NCBI GenBank assembly: GCA_031273295.1
Contig: JAISSD010000252.1
Location: forward strand, 1 to 39,391
Length of the DNA: 39,391 bases
Reading direction: 5' to 3'
DNA from: Prevotella sp.
GTDB lineage: Bacteria > Bacteroidota > Bacteroidia > Bacteroidales > Dysgonomonadaceae
Part shown: positions 21,601 through 32,545 of the stretch, piece after piece
How positions within the stretch are numbered: position 1 is the first letter of the stretch
How the letters are laid out: every line of letters begins with the position of its first letter
Notes under the pieces: model-generated
Seen by the model: the letters and a program-made list of their open reading frames with translations, nothing else
The model's database searches: none
Told to the model about the DNA's origin: nothing
Made by a program: the position numbers and the translations under genes

Positions 21601-22842
21601 ATGAAATTCAAGATATCTGTATTATACCGGCGCCTCTTTAAAATGGGATTGATTTTCTCTTTTCTCGCAGGATGTGCAACCGCGAAACAAATTGAAGACA
21701 AATCCGGAAAATGGGTTGGAACATGGGCGGCCGCACCCCAATTGGTCGAGCCTGGGAATATGCCTCCGGAGCCAGGTCTCTCAATGAATACCATTCGCCA
21801 GATAGTCAGGGTTTCCATTGGTGGAAATACAATAAGAATCCGGTTTTCAAATGATTTCGGTGCAAATTCTTTGCTATTGGAATCGGTTTCGATATCGGCC
21901 TCTTTGGGTGGCGGCAGTATTGACCTTAATACCCGGAAATTCCTGACTTTCAATGGTAAAAAATCCGTATCTGTTCCTGTCCGTAGCGAAATTTATTCAG
22001 ATACTCTTGCCTTTCCCCTGAAACAGGATTCAAGACTGGCTATTGACGTCCATTACGGCGAGACTCCCCCACAGCTTACAGGACATCCCGGTTCCCGGAC
22101 AACTTCGTATATTCTGGGCGGAAATCAGTTGGATAATCCTGATTTTAAAGGCGCGGTCAAAACGGATCATTGGTACACGATAACGGGAATAGACGTCCGG
22201 GGTTCGGAAAAAACGTCCGCCGTTGCCATTCTGGGAAACTCCATAACGGATGGACGGGGTTCCGGCGTCAACAGGCAAAACCGCTGGCCCGACATATTTT
22301 CACAGAGATTGCTTGAAAATTCTTCTACATCCAATGTAAGCGTTCTGAACCTGGGAATCGGCGGTAATTGTGTGGTGAAAGGAGGATTGGGGCCGGCTGC
22401 TTTGGAGAGATTTGACAGAGATATTTTGTCCCAATCCGGAGTGAAATGGCTGATTATACTTGAAGGAATAAATGACATAGGCGGAATTAGCAAGGAAGAA
22501 GATGCCGCACAGACTGTTCAGAGCCTGATTGACGCCTACTCGCTAATGATCGGCAAAGCCCATGCTAAAGGAATAAAAGTTTATGGAGCCACAATCCTGC
22601 CTTTTGCCCGCTCGTTTTACGACACTCCGTTCAGACAGCAGGCATGGAGGGAGGTAAACGAATGGATCAGAACCAGCGGAAAATTTGATGCCGTGATTGA
22701 TTTCGCAAGATTGATGGAGAGTTCCGAACCGGGAGTAATCCATCCCGATATGCATGACAGTGATCATCTTCATCCCAATCAGGCGGGTTACAGAAAAATG
22801 GGAGAATTTGTTGATTTGGGCTTGTTTGAAAATAAGCATTGA
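21601..22842 (+). CDS. SGNH/GDSL-type carbohydrate esterase, lipoprotein
   Basis: This protein has 413 residues. A lipoprotein signal ends at C25 (FSFLAGC). Residues about 35-200 form an N-terminal beta-sandwich (WVGTWAAAPQLVEPG is typical of this esterase group), and about 205-410 are the SGNH hydrolase. The block I nucleophile is S214 (LGNSITDG), block II GIGGN (252-256), block III GIND (289-292), and block V D388/H391 (DSDHLHPNQAGY). It probably removes acetyl or other acyl groups from xylan to expose the backbone. The exact acyl substrate cannot be read from sequence. In the PUL operon between two GH43 genes. Confidence 0.88.
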   Translation: MKFKISVLYRRLFKMGLIFSFLAGCATAKQIEDKSGKWVGTWAAAPQLVEPGNMPPEPGLSMNTIRQIVRVSIGGNTIRIRFSNDFGANSLLLESVSISASLGGGSIDLNTRKFLTFNGKKSVSVPVRSEIYSDTLAFPLKQDSRLAIDVHYGETPPQLTGHPGSRTTSYILGGNQLDNPDFKGAVKTDHWYTITGIDVRGSEKTSAVAILGNSITDGRGSGVNRQNRWPDIFSQRLLENSSTSNVSVLNLGIGGNCVVKGGLGPAALERFDRDILSQSGVKWLIILEGINDIGGISKEEDAAQTVQSLIDAYSLMIGKAHAKGIKVYGATILPFARSFYDTPFRQQAWREVNEWIRTSGKFDAVIDFARLMESSEPGVIHPDMHDSDHLHPNQAGYRKMGEFVDLGLFENKH

Positions 22843-22893
22843 ATAATAGAATCTATTAACTGAAAAACAAATTATATATAATATATTAAAGGA

Positions 22894-24627
22894 ATGAGAA
22901 ATAAATACGCTATTTTTGGTAAAATATCAATTTTATCTTTATTGACAGCTTGTCAAAGCGCAAATATAAGCAGTAGGAATTCAGGCGAAAATACAGGAAA
23001 AAATCCTATATTTTCCAATTTCAGATACGAAGGAAAAGATGCGGTTTACAAAGAAAATCCTTTGACATCCGGTGAATTTTACTCTCCTGTTTTGCAGGGA
23101 TGCTATCCGGATCCAAGTATTACCCGCAAAGGGGAGGATTACTATCTGGTGAACTCCTCGTTTGCCATGTTCCCCGGTGTTCCCGTTTTTCATTCTACGG
23201 ATTTGGTGAATTGGACACAGGTCGGCCATGTCTTGGACAGGAAATCCCAGCTAAAGGTAGAAAATTCGGGAATCAGCGCGGGGATATATGCTCCTGACAT
23301 CAGGTATAACCCGCATAACGATACGTTTTACATGATAACAACGCAAATTGCGGGAGGAATGGGTAATATAGTTGTGAAAACCAAAAATCCTCTGAAAGGA
23401 TGGTCGGATCCATACAGGCTGAATTTTGACGGCATCGACCCCTCGTTGTTTTTCGATGACGACGGTAAAGCGTTTGTGGTACATAACGATGCGCCGGATA
23501 AGGGGAAAGAGTTGTATGAGGGACACCGGGTAATTAAAATCCGGGAGTATGATGTAGAAAAAGACCGGGTTGTTCCCGGAACAGATAAAATCATTGTTGA
23601 CGGAGGTGTGGATATTGCTAAAAAGCCGATTTGGATTGAAGGGCCACACCTCTACAAAAAGAACAATAGATACTACCTGATGTGCGCTGAAGGGGGAACC
23701 GGAGGAAATCACAGTGAAGTGATTTTTGCGAGTGATAATATCAGGGGGCCTTATATTCCGGCGCCCGAAAACCCTGTTCTGTCTCAACGTCATTTGCCTG
23801 AAGACCGCTCTTGTAAAGTAGATTGGGCCGGACATGCAGATCTGGTGGAAGGGAAAGACGGGAAATACTACGGAGTGTTTCTGGCTGTACGTCCAAACGA
23901 AAAAGGACGGGTCAATACAGGACGGGAAACCTTTATCCTGCCGGTTGACTGGACAGGAGAATTTCCCGTTTATGAAGGAGGAATGAAACCCTTGTCCCCC
24001 AAGCTTAAAATGCCGGCAGGCGTACTGAATAAAACCGGAAAGAACGGTTTTTTTCCGAATGGGAATTTCATCTTCAAGGACAATTTCAACAATACTGAAT
24101 TGGATTATCGTTGGATCGGAATGAGGGGGCCAAGAGAAGAGTTTGTGAGATCGGGAAAATCAGGACTGGAAATCATTCCGTTCAAAACCCATATAAAGGA
24201 AACGAAGCCTGTTTCAGCCTTGTTTTACCGTCAGCAGCATAATAGTTTTTCTGCCGGAACAAAACTTTCCTTTGTACCCTCTTCAGAAGATGAACTTGCG
24301 GGTCTGGTTTGTTACCAAAGCGAAAAATTCAATTATGTATTTGGAGTGACCAGGAAAGATAATGACATATACCTTGTTCTTGTGAGGACTGAATCCGGAA
24401 ATTCTTTTGTTCTGGCAAGTGAGAAAATTGATTCAAGCAAGCCTCTCTCCTTGCAGGTGTCGGCGGAAGGTGATGATTACAACTTCAATTACGCGCAGGG
24501 CGGAAAAAAATTTCAAAATCTGGGAAAAACAGTTTCGGGCGACATCCTTTCAACTAACATTGCCGGAGGATTTACAGGCGCTTTGATCGGGCTGTATGCG
24601 ACCAAAGCAAATGACATCCGGTTTTGA
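22894..24627 (+). CDS. Exported GH43 with C-terminal beta-sandwich (xylosidase/arabinofuranosidase)
   Basis: This protein has 577 residues. A lipoprotein signal is likely (SILSLLTAC, C20). The GH43 propeller spans about 60-385 with base D73 (YPDPSI), modulator D182 (GIDPSLF) and acid E249 (WIEGPHLYKK). A second beta-sandwich domain (about 400-577; FKDNFNNTELDYRWIGMRGP onward) is the GH43-associated C2/DUF1349-like domain that shapes the active site in beta-xylosidases. It would act in the periplasm on arabinose side chains or the non-reducing xylose end. It differs clearly from the cytoplasmic GH43 upstream, so the two are not recent duplicates. Confidence 0.9.
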   Translation: MRNKYAIFGKISILSLLTACQSANISSRNSGENTGKNPIFSNFRYEGKDAVYKENPLTSGEFYSPVLQGCYPDPSITRKGEDYYLVNSSFAMFPGVPVFHSTDLVNWTQVGHVLDRKSQLKVENSGISAGIYAPDIRYNPHNDTFYMITTQIAGGMGNIVVKTKNPLKGWSDPYRLNFDGIDPSLFFDDDGKAFVVHNDAPDKGKELYEGHRVIKIREYDVEKDRVVPGTDKIIVDGGVDIAKKPIWIEGPHLYKKNNRYYLMCAEGGTGGNHSEVIFASDNIRGPYIPAPENPVLSQRHLPEDRSCKVDWAGHADLVEGKDGKYYGVFLAVRPNEKGRVNTGRETFILPVDWTGEFPVYEGGMKPLSPKLKMPAGVLNKTGKNGFFPNGNFIFKDNFNNTELDYRWIGMRGPREEFVRSGKSGLEIIPFKTHIKETKPVSALFYRQQHNSFSAGTKLSFVPSSEDELAGLVCYQSEKFNYVFGVTRKDNDIYLVLVRTESGNSFVLASEKIDSSKPLSLQVSAEGDDYNFNYAQGGKKFQNLGKTVSGDILSTNIAGGFTGALIGLYATKANDIRF

Positions 24628-24691
24628 AAGAGAAATTTAGTTTATGTCGCAAAAGAAACAATATATATTCGAAAATGTAAATTAAAGTAGC

Positions 24692-27136
24692 ATGAAGCGC
24701 CGTTTGACAAGTGTCCTTTTGATAATATTTTATTGTATTATACTCAAAGCTGATGATTTAACGCTTTGGTATCGACATCCGGCGAAAGTCTGGACCGAAG
24801 CTTTACCTTTGGGCAATTCTCATTTGGGTGCGATGGTTTATGGCGGAGTGGTGAACGAGGAAATTCAGCTTAATGAAGAAACCGTTTGGGGTGGTGGTCC
24901 CTATCGTAATGATAGTCCCAAGGCCTTTGGCGTTTTGGCTAAAGTTAGAGAGCTGATCTTTGCCGGACAGGAGAAAGAGGCTGAGAAGCTTGTGGCAGAT
25001 AATTTTTTCACCGGACAGCATGGCATGCCATTCCAGACTATTGGCAGCTTAATGTTGAATTTTGCCGGAAAAGCGGATTATTCTGATTATCGTAGAGAAT
25101 TGGATATAAAAAAGGCTATTGTTTCTATTCGTTATAAGGCAGGGAATGTAAATTATACACGTACCCTTTTTACTTCGTTTGTGGATAACGCTCTGATTAT
25201 GCGTATTGAAGCAGATAAACCAGGCTCTGTGAATTTTGTAGCGCGCTATAACACCCCTTGTGAAAAATATACAGTTAAAAAGGATAGGGAATGTTTGCTT
25301 TTAGCAGGAAGAGGGTCCGACCACGAAGGCATTCCGGGCGCTATTCGTTTCGAGACTCGCACGCGTATTAAGGCGGAGAGTGGAAAGGTCAGTGTAAAGG
25401 ATGACTGCATTGAGGTGAAAAACGCAGATGCAGCTATTGTTTATGTGACGGCTGCCACCAACTTCGTCAATTACAAAGATGTAAGCGGTAATGAAACGCG
25501 TCGTACTCAAGAACTGATGGCAAAGGCTGTCAAGCTGCCTTATGCACAACAAATGGCAGCTCATGAAGCGGTATATCAAAAATATTTCAACAGAGTATCT
25601 TTAAATATAGGTTCTTCCAGTGAGGAAGATACTTTTTGTCGTATAAAACATTTCAAAGAAGGTAAAGATTTAGGTTTGGTTGCCTTGATGTTCCAATTTG
25701 GCCGTTATTTACTTGTTTCATCGTCTCGGCCTGACGGGCAACCTGCCGGTTTGCAAGGTATATGGAACAAAGAACTATTGGCCCCGTGGGATGGGAAATA
25801 TACTGTAAATATTAATACCGAGATGAATTATTGGCCGGCGGAAGTCACTAATTTATCCGAAATGCATCAGCCCTTGTTTCAAATGGTGAAAGAATTATCC
25901 GAGGCGGCGCAAGGCACAGCGCGTACATTGTATAATTGTCGCGGATGGGTTGTTCATCATAATACAGATATATGGCGTATGGCAGGACCTGTTGACGGCG
26001 CTTCATATGTGTGGCCATTGGGAGGGGCTTGGTTGAGCCAGCATTTGTGGCAACATTATCTTTATACGGGCGACCAGGATTTCCTGAAATCTGCCTATCC
26101 GGCATTGAAGGGAGCTGCCGGTTTCTTCCTCGATTATCTTGTACCTCATCCCAAGTATGGTTGGATGGTATGCGCTCCATCCATGTCTCCGGAGCAAGGA
26201 CCTCCGGGAAAGGGTACGATGATTACAGCCGGTTGTACCATGGATACCCAGGTCATATTTGATGCGTTGTCTTCTGTTTTAAAAGCTACAGAAATTCTAT
26301 ACCCTCAGAATTCGTCTTATTGCGATACGTTGCAAAATATGATTGATCGTTTGCCTCCCATGCAAATAGGTAAATACAATCAATTACAGGAATGGCTTGC
26401 TGATGTGGATGATCCTCATAATGATCATCGTCATGTCTCTCATTTATACGGACTTTATCCGGGCAATCAGATTTCGCCATATGCATATCCCCTACTTTTT
26501 CAGGCAGCCAGGCGATCATTATTGTATCGGGGCGATATGGCTACAGGTTGGTCTATCGGCTGGAAGATCAATTTATGGGCGCGTTTGCTGGACGGCAACC
26601 ACGCTTATAAAATTATAAAGAATATGCTGACATTGGTTGAAGACGCTAATCAGGATGGACGTACCTATCCGAATTTGTTCGATGCACATCCTCCTTTTCA
26701 GATAGACGGTAATTTTGGATTTACAGCTGGAGTAGCTGAAATGCTTCTCCAAAGCCATGATGAGGCTTTGCACTTGTTGCCTGCATTACCGGAAGACTGG
26801 ACTACAGGCAGTGTGAAAGGCCTGGTAGCTCGTGGCGCTTTTGAAGTCGATATAAATTGGAATGATTGTGAATTGACTTCAGCTACTATAACCTCTCGCA
26901 TTGGCGGTAACCTTCGTATACGTTCTTATATACCTTTGGAAGGTAAAGGTTTGAAAAAGGCTGAGGGCGCCAATCCGAATCCATTGATGAAAAGGGGTGG
27001 TATTAAAGATCCACTGATTGCGCCCGGTCTGAATGCACAATATCCAATGTTGTTCAAGACTTGTGAATATGACATACAAACACAACCCGGAGAAAAATAT
27101 TCGATTCATAGAGCAAAACATAAATCGACAATTTAA
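24692..27136 (+). CDS. GH95 family alpha-L-fucosidase/alpha-L-galactosidase
   Basis: This protein has 814 residues, normal for GH95. The order is an N-terminal beta-domain ([22 protein letters not shown]), a linker, an (alpha/alpha)6 barrel, and a C-terminal sandwich. The acid E567 ([17 protein letters not shown]), D672 (IDGNFGF) and the N373/N375 pair ([11 protein letters not shown]) correspond to E566, D766 and N421/N423 of the characterised AfcA enzyme. Residue 371, two before the Asn pair, is Thr, whereas AfcA has His, as I recall. That swap is associated with alpha-L-galactosidase activity on cereal xylan. The signal peptide is weak ([16 protein letters not shown]). Codons end in T/A more often than in its neighbours, perhaps marking separate acquisition. 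Confidence 0.92.
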   Translation: MKRRLTSVLLIIFYCIILKADDLTLWYRHPAKVWTEALPLGNSHLGAMVYGGVVNEEIQLNEETVWGGGPYRNDSPKAFGVLAKVRELIFAGQEKEAEKLVADNFFTGQHGMPFQTIGSLMLNFAGKADYSDYRRELDIKKAIVSIRYKAGNVNYTRTLFTSFVDNALIMRIEADKPGSVNFVARYNTPCEKYTVKKDRECLLLAGRGSDHEGIPGAIRFETRTRIKAESGKVSVKDDCIEVKNADAAIVYVTAATNFVNYKDVSGNETRRTQELMAKAVKLPYAQQMAAHEAVYQKYFNRVSLNIGSSSEEDTFCRIKHFKEGKDLGLVALMFQFGRYLLVSSSRPDGQPAGLQGIWNKELLAPWDGKYTVNINTEMNYWPAEVTNLSEMHQPLFQMVKELSEAAQGTARTLYNCRGWVVHHNTDIWRMAGPVDGASYVWPLGGAWLSQHLWQHYLYTGDQDFLKSAYPALKGAAGFFLDYLVPHPKYGWMVCAPSMSPEQGPPGKGTMITAGCTMDTQVIFDALSSVLKATEILYPQNSSYCDTLQNMIDRLPPMQIGKYNQLQEWLADVDDPHNDHRHVSHLYGLYPGNQISPYAYPLLFQAARRSLLYRGDMATGWSIGWKINLWARLLDGNHAYKIIKNMLTLVEDANQDGRTYPNLFDAHPPFQIDGNFGFTAGVAEMLLQSHDEALHLLPALPEDWTTGSVKGLVARGAFEVDINWNDCELTSATITSRIGGNLRIRSYIPLEGKGLKKAEGANPNPLMKRGGIKDPLIAPGLNAQYPMLFKTCEYDIQTQPGEKYSIHRAKHKSTI

Positions 27137-27155
27137 TTTATAAAAATAATACAAA

Positions 27156-29684
27156 ATGAAGTCTTTTAAGAGTTTTTGTTTAATTGGAATATTGATTTGC
27201 AGTTGTTCTTTTCCGAAAGCTGCAGAACCGTTTATTTCCACGAAAAAGAGTCCGGGTGTTCTGACTGTAAAAGAACATTCTGTTCAGTTGACATTTTTCT
27301 GTAACGAAGGGATTGATAAAGGAATTCAGAGAGCAGTCCTGAATCTTCAGTCCGATTTTGAGAAAGTAACTGGAACTTCGCCCAAACTGGTTCACCGGAA
27401 TCCGGACAGCCGGGCTACCTTGATTATTATCGGGACCATTGGGACAAAATCCATCATAGACGAACTCGTAAAACAAAAGAAAATCGACGAAAAAGGACTG
27501 AATGGAAAACGGGAGAAATATATCATCCAAAATGTGGCGAATCCATTTAGCGGTATTGACGAAGCTATTGTTATCGCGGGAAGCGACAAACGCGGAACCA
27601 TTTACGGGATTTATGAGTTTTCAAAACAGATCGGCGTTTCGCCCTGGTATTACTGGGCTGACGTCCCCATTGAACACAAAGACAACCTGTATTTCAAGAA
27701 AGGGGTTTATACGGACGATGAACCTGCCGTGAGATACCGTGGTATATTTCTGAACGATGAGTGGCCCTGTCTGGGTAATTGGGCGAGCGCTACTTTCGGT
27801 GGTTTTAACAGCCGGTTCTATGAAAAGGTTTTTGAGTTGTTACTTCGGTTAAAAGCCAATTATATGTGGCCTGCCATGTGGGGAAGCGCATTTTATGACG
27901 ATGATCCCGCAAATGGCCCTCTGGCAGACGAAATGGGTATCATCATGGGGACTTCGCACCATGAACCCATGGCCATGGCGCAACAGGACTGGCGCCGTTA
28001 TACCCAAAAAAACAATCTATCCAAAATATGGGATTATACCAAAAATAAAGACGTGCTGCAGAAATTCTGGCAGTGCGGAATAGAAAGATCTAAAGACCTG
28101 GAAAAGGTTGTGACCATAGGGATGAGAGGGGACGGGGACGAAGCGATGAGTGAAGACACCAATGTGTCGCTGCTCGAACAGATTGTAAAGGACCAGCAGA
28201 CGATCATTGAAGAAGTCACCGGGAAAAAGGCTGATAAAACGCCGCAACTTTGGGCGCTTTACAAAGAAGTCCAGGATTATTACGACAAAGGTATGCGCGT
28301 TCCGGACGATGTAACGCTTCTTTTATGTGATGACAACTGGGGCAATGTGCGCAAGTTACCCGGTCTGAACGCCAAACCCCGCAAAGGAGGCTATGGCATG
28401 TATTATCATTTTGATTATGTAGGGGCGCCCCGTAACTCCAAATGGATAAACATCACTCAAATACAACGTACTTGGGAACAGATGAACCTGACCTACGAAT
28501 ATGGCGTCCGCGAACTATGGGTAGTGAATGTAGGCGACCTGAAACCGACGATGGAGTATCCTGTCTCTTTCTTCCTGGATATGGCCTGGAACCCGCAACG
28601 TTTCAATGAAAGCAATCTTTTTCAGCATACAGTAGACTTTTGCAAACAGCAGTTCGGCGGTAATTATGCGGAAGAAGCGGCGCGTCTTGTCGACGCTTAT
28701 ACCAAATATAACCGCAGGGTCACTCCTGAAATGCTGAATGACAAAACGTACAGCCTAGAGAACTACAATGAGTGGCAACGTGTAAAAGACGACTATGCAG
28801 CTTTGAGCCTGGATGCCCTGAAGCTCTACTATCTGATGCCTGTTGACTACCGGGATGCTTTTGACCAGTTGGCGCTTTTCCCGATACAGGCGTGCGCCAA
28901 TCTCTACGATATGTATTATGCCGTGGCAATGAATCGTAAACTGGCGGGAGCCGGTGATGTGAAAGCTAACCAATGGGCGGACAAAGCTCGCGAATATTTT
29001 GAACGCGATTCTATACTAACCTATCATTATAATCATGTGATGAGCGGCGGCAAATGGAATCATATCGCGGATCAGACGCATATAGGCTACAAGTCATGGA
29101 ACGATCCGAAATATAACATCATGCCTGAAGTCACTTTCGTTCCTGCACCTCGCATGGCTCCTGCACCTCCTGTATTTATAGAAAAGGACGGATATGTATC
29201 TATTGAAGCGGAACATTACACCCGTTTTGCCGATTGTGCATCTGCGAAGTGGATTACAATTCCCAATCTGGGACGCACCCTGTCAGCTGTCACTACTTCG
29301 CCTGGCGCCGTTACTCCGGAAGGGGGCATGTACCTGGAATATGATTTTGAGACGGAAAAGAGCGGAGAGGCAACCGTTATCGTACGCTTCTCTTCGACGC
29401 TGAACTTCAATGATAATAAGGGATTACGCTATGCTGTCAGTTTGGATGGAGCTGAGGAACAGATTGTCAACATCAACGGTAATTATAAAGGCGAACTCGG
29501 AAAACTGCAGGCAGAGCATATCATTACGACTCAAACGAAGCATCAATGTAACAGGAAAGCAAGACATACTTTACGTATTCGTCCGCTCGACCCGGCGCTT
29601 GTCATACAGAAAATCATGATTGATTTCGGGGGATTGAAACCTTCCTGTCTGGGCGCTCCGGAAAGTGAAAAAATAGAAAGATGA
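27156..29684 (+). CDS. GH115 xylan alpha-1,2-glucuronidase
   Basis: This protein has 842 residues, the usual GH115 size. A lipoprotein-like or Sec signal (LIGILICSC) precedes an N-terminal domain (about 30-180), the TIM barrel (about 190-530) and a C-terminal helical plus beta-sandwich part (GYVSIEAEHYTRF onward, about 680). GH115 landmarks are all present: RYRGIFLNDEWP, LLRLKANYMWPAMW, GTSHHEPM, TIGMRGDGDEAM and LWVVNVGDLKPTMEYP. The family removes (4-O-methyl-)glucuronic acid from internal as well as terminal xylose of glucuronoxylan. This matches the uronate genes uxuA and uxuB further down the operon. Confidence 0.94.
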   Translation: MKSFKSFCLIGILICSCSFPKAAEPFISTKKSPGVLTVKEHSVQLTFFCNEGIDKGIQRAVLNLQSDFEKVTGTSPKLVHRNPDSRATLIIIGTIGTKSIIDELVKQKKIDEKGLNGKREKYIIQNVANPFSGIDEAIVIAGSDKRGTIYGIYEFSKQIGVSPWYYWADVPIEHKDNLYFKKGVYTDDEPAVRYRGIFLNDEWPCLGNWASATFGGFNSRFYEKVFELLLRLKANYMWPAMWGSAFYDDDPANGPLADEMGIIMGTSHHEPMAMAQQDWRRYTQKNNLSKIWDYTKNKDVLQKFWQCGIERSKDLEKVVTIGMRGDGDEAMSEDTNVSLLEQIVKDQQTIIEEVTGKKADKTPQLWALYKEVQDYYDKGMRVPDDVTLLLCDDNWGNVRKLPGLNAKPRKGGYGMYYHFDYVGAPRNSKWINITQIQRTWEQMNLTYEYGVRELWVVNVGDLKPTMEYPVSFFLDMAWNPQRFNESNLFQHTVDFCKQQFGGNYAEEAARLVDAYTKYNRRVTPEMLNDKTYSLENYNEWQRVKDDYAALSLDALKLYYLMPVDYRDAFDQLALFPIQACANLYDMYYAVAMNRKLAGAGDVKANQWADKAREYFERDSILTYHYNHVMSGGKWNHIADQTHIGYKSWNDPKYNIMPEVTFVPAPRMAPAPPVFIEKDGYVSIEAEHYTRFADCASAKWITIPNLGRTLSAVTTSPGAVTPEGGMYLEYDFETEKSGEATVIVRFSSTLNFNDNKGLRYAVSLDGAEEQIVNINGNYKGELGKLQAEHIITTQTKHQCNRKARHTLRIRPLDPALVIQKIMIDFGGLKPSCLGAPESEKIER

Positions 29685-29737
29685 ATCCGAAGCTACAATT
29701 ATGACATATACAACCCGGATAGAAAAAAATTAAATAT

Positions 29738-32452
29738 ATGATACGGAAGTTTTCGATAACGATTTTAAGTTTAGTGTTATGGATGGGAACAAACAGCCTC
29801 CAGGCCCAGACCTCGCGTGAAAAAATCAAGATAAACGACGGGTGGAAATTCATGCGTTACGAGGACAACCCGGATTCCCTGATTTATGATGAAAGGCCCC
29901 GGATAGACGGGTACAACGACAATGTCGTGGCCGACAAACGAGCAGAACTTGAAAGACATCAAGTCAAATCAGCTCAAGCCTTGAAACCATGGATATTACC
30001 TTCTGCGAATGATTTTATAAAAAAACCGTCAGCTCGCCATAAGCGTCCTGAAGGAAATCCCGGAAAAGATTTTCCCTTTGTAAAGTCTACCTTTGACGAT
30101 AGTAGTTGGCAAACAATCGATTTGCCGCATGACTGGGCTATCAAGCAGCCGTTTTATGTAGGATATCCCGCAGAAGTGGGAGGAGGAATGGGCCGTCTTC
30201 CGAGTCATGGCGTGGCATGGTACAGAAAAAAAATAGATATTCCCAAAGAAGATGCTTCGAAGCAAATTTACCTTGATTTGGACGGAGTGATGTCTTATGC
30301 CATTGTCTGGGTAAATGGAAACTTAGTAGGTGGATGGCCCTACGGTTACAATTCCTTTCGCCTGGACCTGACGCCTTTTATTAATTTCGGCGGTGAAAAC
30401 CAGATTTCGATCAGAGTGGACAACCCGAATTTTTCTTCGAGATGGTATCCCGGTGGAGGAATATACCGCAATGTCTGGTTGGAGAAAACCGGCGCGGTAA
30501 GCGTTGGACAATGGGGCGTTTTTATTTCCGCAAAAAATATTTCCGGCCAGTCTACAGATCTGGACATGAAAATTGAAATTCAAAACCGGTCAGAAAAAAG
30601 ACAGAAAGTCAGTGTGGAAACCAATATTTATTTTCTCGGATCAAATCACAATACAAATGGAGAGAAAGCCGCGATTTTCCCCGGATCAGAACACGATCTT
30701 GAACCCGGGGAAAAAGTCGAAATCAACAGCTGTTTGAACCTTAAGAATCCTAAACTCTGGGGGCCGGCTCCAAAACAGCAACCCAACTTATATAAAGCTA
30801 TCACAAAAATTTATCGGAAAGGCCAGGAGATTGACCGGTATGAAACAGTATTCGGCATCAGAAATGTAAAATTTGATCCTGTCAAGGGCGTATCTGTAAA
30901 TGGGGAGGTAGTCAGAATACAGGGCGTAAACCAACACCACGATCTGGGAGCCTTAGGCGCCGCATTTAACGTGAGAGCGGCAGAAAGGCAGCTTGAAATT
31001 TTGAAAGAACTGGGTGTGAATGCCATAAGGTTGGCACATAACCCTCCGGCTCCGGAGCTGCTTGACCTCACTGACCGCATGGGATTTCTTGTAATTGATG
31101 AAATTTTTGACTGTTGGGAAAAGGGGAAGTCCCCTCTTGATTTTCACCTGATTTTTCCTGACTGGCATGAAGCGGACACGCGTTCTTTTGTGAGAAGAGA
31201 CAGAAATCATCCTTCGGTTATTGCCTGGAGTTTCGGCAATGAAGTGGGCGAGCAATATACGGCAGAAAAGGGCGCTGCCGTAGGAAGAAAATTAAACAAC
31301 ATTGTGAAGGAAGAAGATTCCACAAGGCCGGCGACAGCTTCCATGAATTTTGCAAAACCCGATATGCCTTTTCCCCGGATAATGGACGTGATTAGTCTGA
31401 ATTACCAGGGAGAAGGAATCCGGGATGCTTCGGCATACCAGCATTTGAAAGGTATCAGGACAAGTCCATTGTATCCATCCTTTCATGAAAAATTTCCTGA
31501 AAAACTGATTGTTAGCAGCGAAACTGCATCAACACTCAGTACAAGAGGCGCTTATACCTTTCCGGTTTTTGAAGGGAACAGCGCGCCGGTGAGTGATGAA
31601 ACCGGTGGAAATGGAAAACTCGAAATTATAAGCGACTACGGCTTTTATACCGCGGCTTTCGGCTCCTCGCCAGATAAAGTTTTTACAACACAGGACAAGC
31701 ATCCTTACGTGGCAGGCGAATTTGTCTGGTCCGGGTTTGATTATCTGGGAGAACCTACTCCATATTACACAGCGCGAAGTTCCTATTCGGGAATTGTTGA
31801 CCTGGCCGGATTCAAAAAAGACAGATTTTACCAGTATCAGGCAAGATGGAGGCCTGAATTCCCTATGGTTCACATACTTCCGCACTGGAACTGGCCGGAC
31901 AGAGCCGGGTTGGTTACACCAGTTCATGTGTTTACTTCAGGCGACGAAGTTGAACTGTTTCTGAACGGAAAATCTCTTGGAAAGAAGGAAAAAAGCAAAT
32001 TCGAATACAGGTTCCGTTGGGATGATGTGATTTATCAGCCGGGAGAGTTGAAAGCCGTTGCTTACAAAAACGGACAAAAATGGGCGGAAGAAACCATAAG
32101 GACAACTGGATCTCCTTCAAAAATTAAACTGGAAGCTGACAGGAACCGTATATATGCGAACGGCGAAGACCTTTCCTTTATCACTGTTTCCATTCTGGAT
32201 CAAAACGAACGGATGGTTCCCGATGCCAGTGTAAAAATAAGGTTCTCGATTGAAGGACCTGGTGAAATCGTGGCCACTGACAACGGTGCCCCCGCAGATA
32301 TGCTTTCCTTTGCGTCCAAGGAGAGGGATACCTTTTCCGGATTGGCTTTAGTGATAATGAAATTTAAAAAAGGTAAAAGCGGAACCCTCAAAGTCATAGC
32401 CGAATCAGACGGGTTGAAATCCGGGGAAACAAGTGTCTATTCAGTTAAATGA
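29738..32452 (+). CDS. GH2 glycoside hydrolase (beta-galactosidase-like), exported
   Basis: This protein has 904 residues. A Sec signal ends near residue 23 (TNSLQAQ). The order is sugar-binding jelly roll (about 120-275; IDLPHDWAIKQPF, RVDNPNFSSRWYPGGGIYRNVWL), immunoglobulin-like domain, TIM barrel (about 390-660), DUF4982-like domain (about 720-785) and a C-terminal Big/invasin-like domain (about 795-904). Acid/base E502 is in WSFGNEVGEQY and nucleophile E595 in IVSSETAST. GH2 members with DUF4982 are often beta-galactosidases, but the family also has other specificities. In this locus it may remove galactose from complex xylan side chains. Specificity is not resolved by sequence. Confidence 0.9.
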   Translation: MIRKFSITILSLVLWMGTNSLQAQTSREKIKINDGWKFMRYEDNPDSLIYDERPRIDGYNDNVVADKRAELERHQVKSAQALKPWILPSANDFIKKPSARHKRPEGNPGKDFPFVKSTFDDSSWQTIDLPHDWAIKQPFYVGYPAEVGGGMGRLPSHGVAWYRKKIDIPKEDASKQIYLDLDGVMSYAIVWVNGNLVGGWPYGYNSFRLDLTPFINFGGENQISIRVDNPNFSSRWYPGGGIYRNVWLEKTGAVSVGQWGVFISAKNISGQSTDLDMKIEIQNRSEKRQKVSVETNIYFLGSNHNTNGEKAAIFPGSEHDLEPGEKVEINSCLNLKNPKLWGPAPKQQPNLYKAITKIYRKGQEIDRYETVFGIRNVKFDPVKGVSVNGEVVRIQGVNQHHDLGALGAAFNVRAAERQLEILKELGVNAIRLAHNPPAPELLDLTDRMGFLVIDEIFDCWEKGKSPLDFHLIFPDWHEADTRSFVRRDRNHPSVIAWSFGNEVGEQYTAEKGAAVGRKLNNIVKEEDSTRPATASMNFAKPDMPFPRIMDVISLNYQGEGIRDASAYQHLKGIRTSPLYPSFHEKFPEKLIVSSETASTLSTRGAYTFPVFEGNSAPVSDETGGNGKLEIISDYGFYTAAFGSSPDKVFTTQDKHPYVAGEFVWSGFDYLGEPTPYYTARSSYSGIVDLAGFKKDRFYQYQARWRPEFPMVHILPHWNWPDRAGLVTPVHVFTSGDEVELFLNGKSLGKKEKSKFEYRFRWDDVIYQPGELKAVAYKNGQKWAEETIRTTGSPSKIKLEADRNRIYANGEDLSFITVSILDQNERMVPDASVKIRFSIEGPGEIVATDNGAPADMLSFASKERDTFSGLALVIMKFKKGKSGTLKVIAESDGLKSGETSVYSVK

Positions 32453-32545
32453 CTAAACCAAATAGGGCTGTATATGTAACTTCGGATCAACTCAATCCGG
32501 GAATAAGGGAAATGGAATACTGACTAAAAATTGAATGAAATAATC

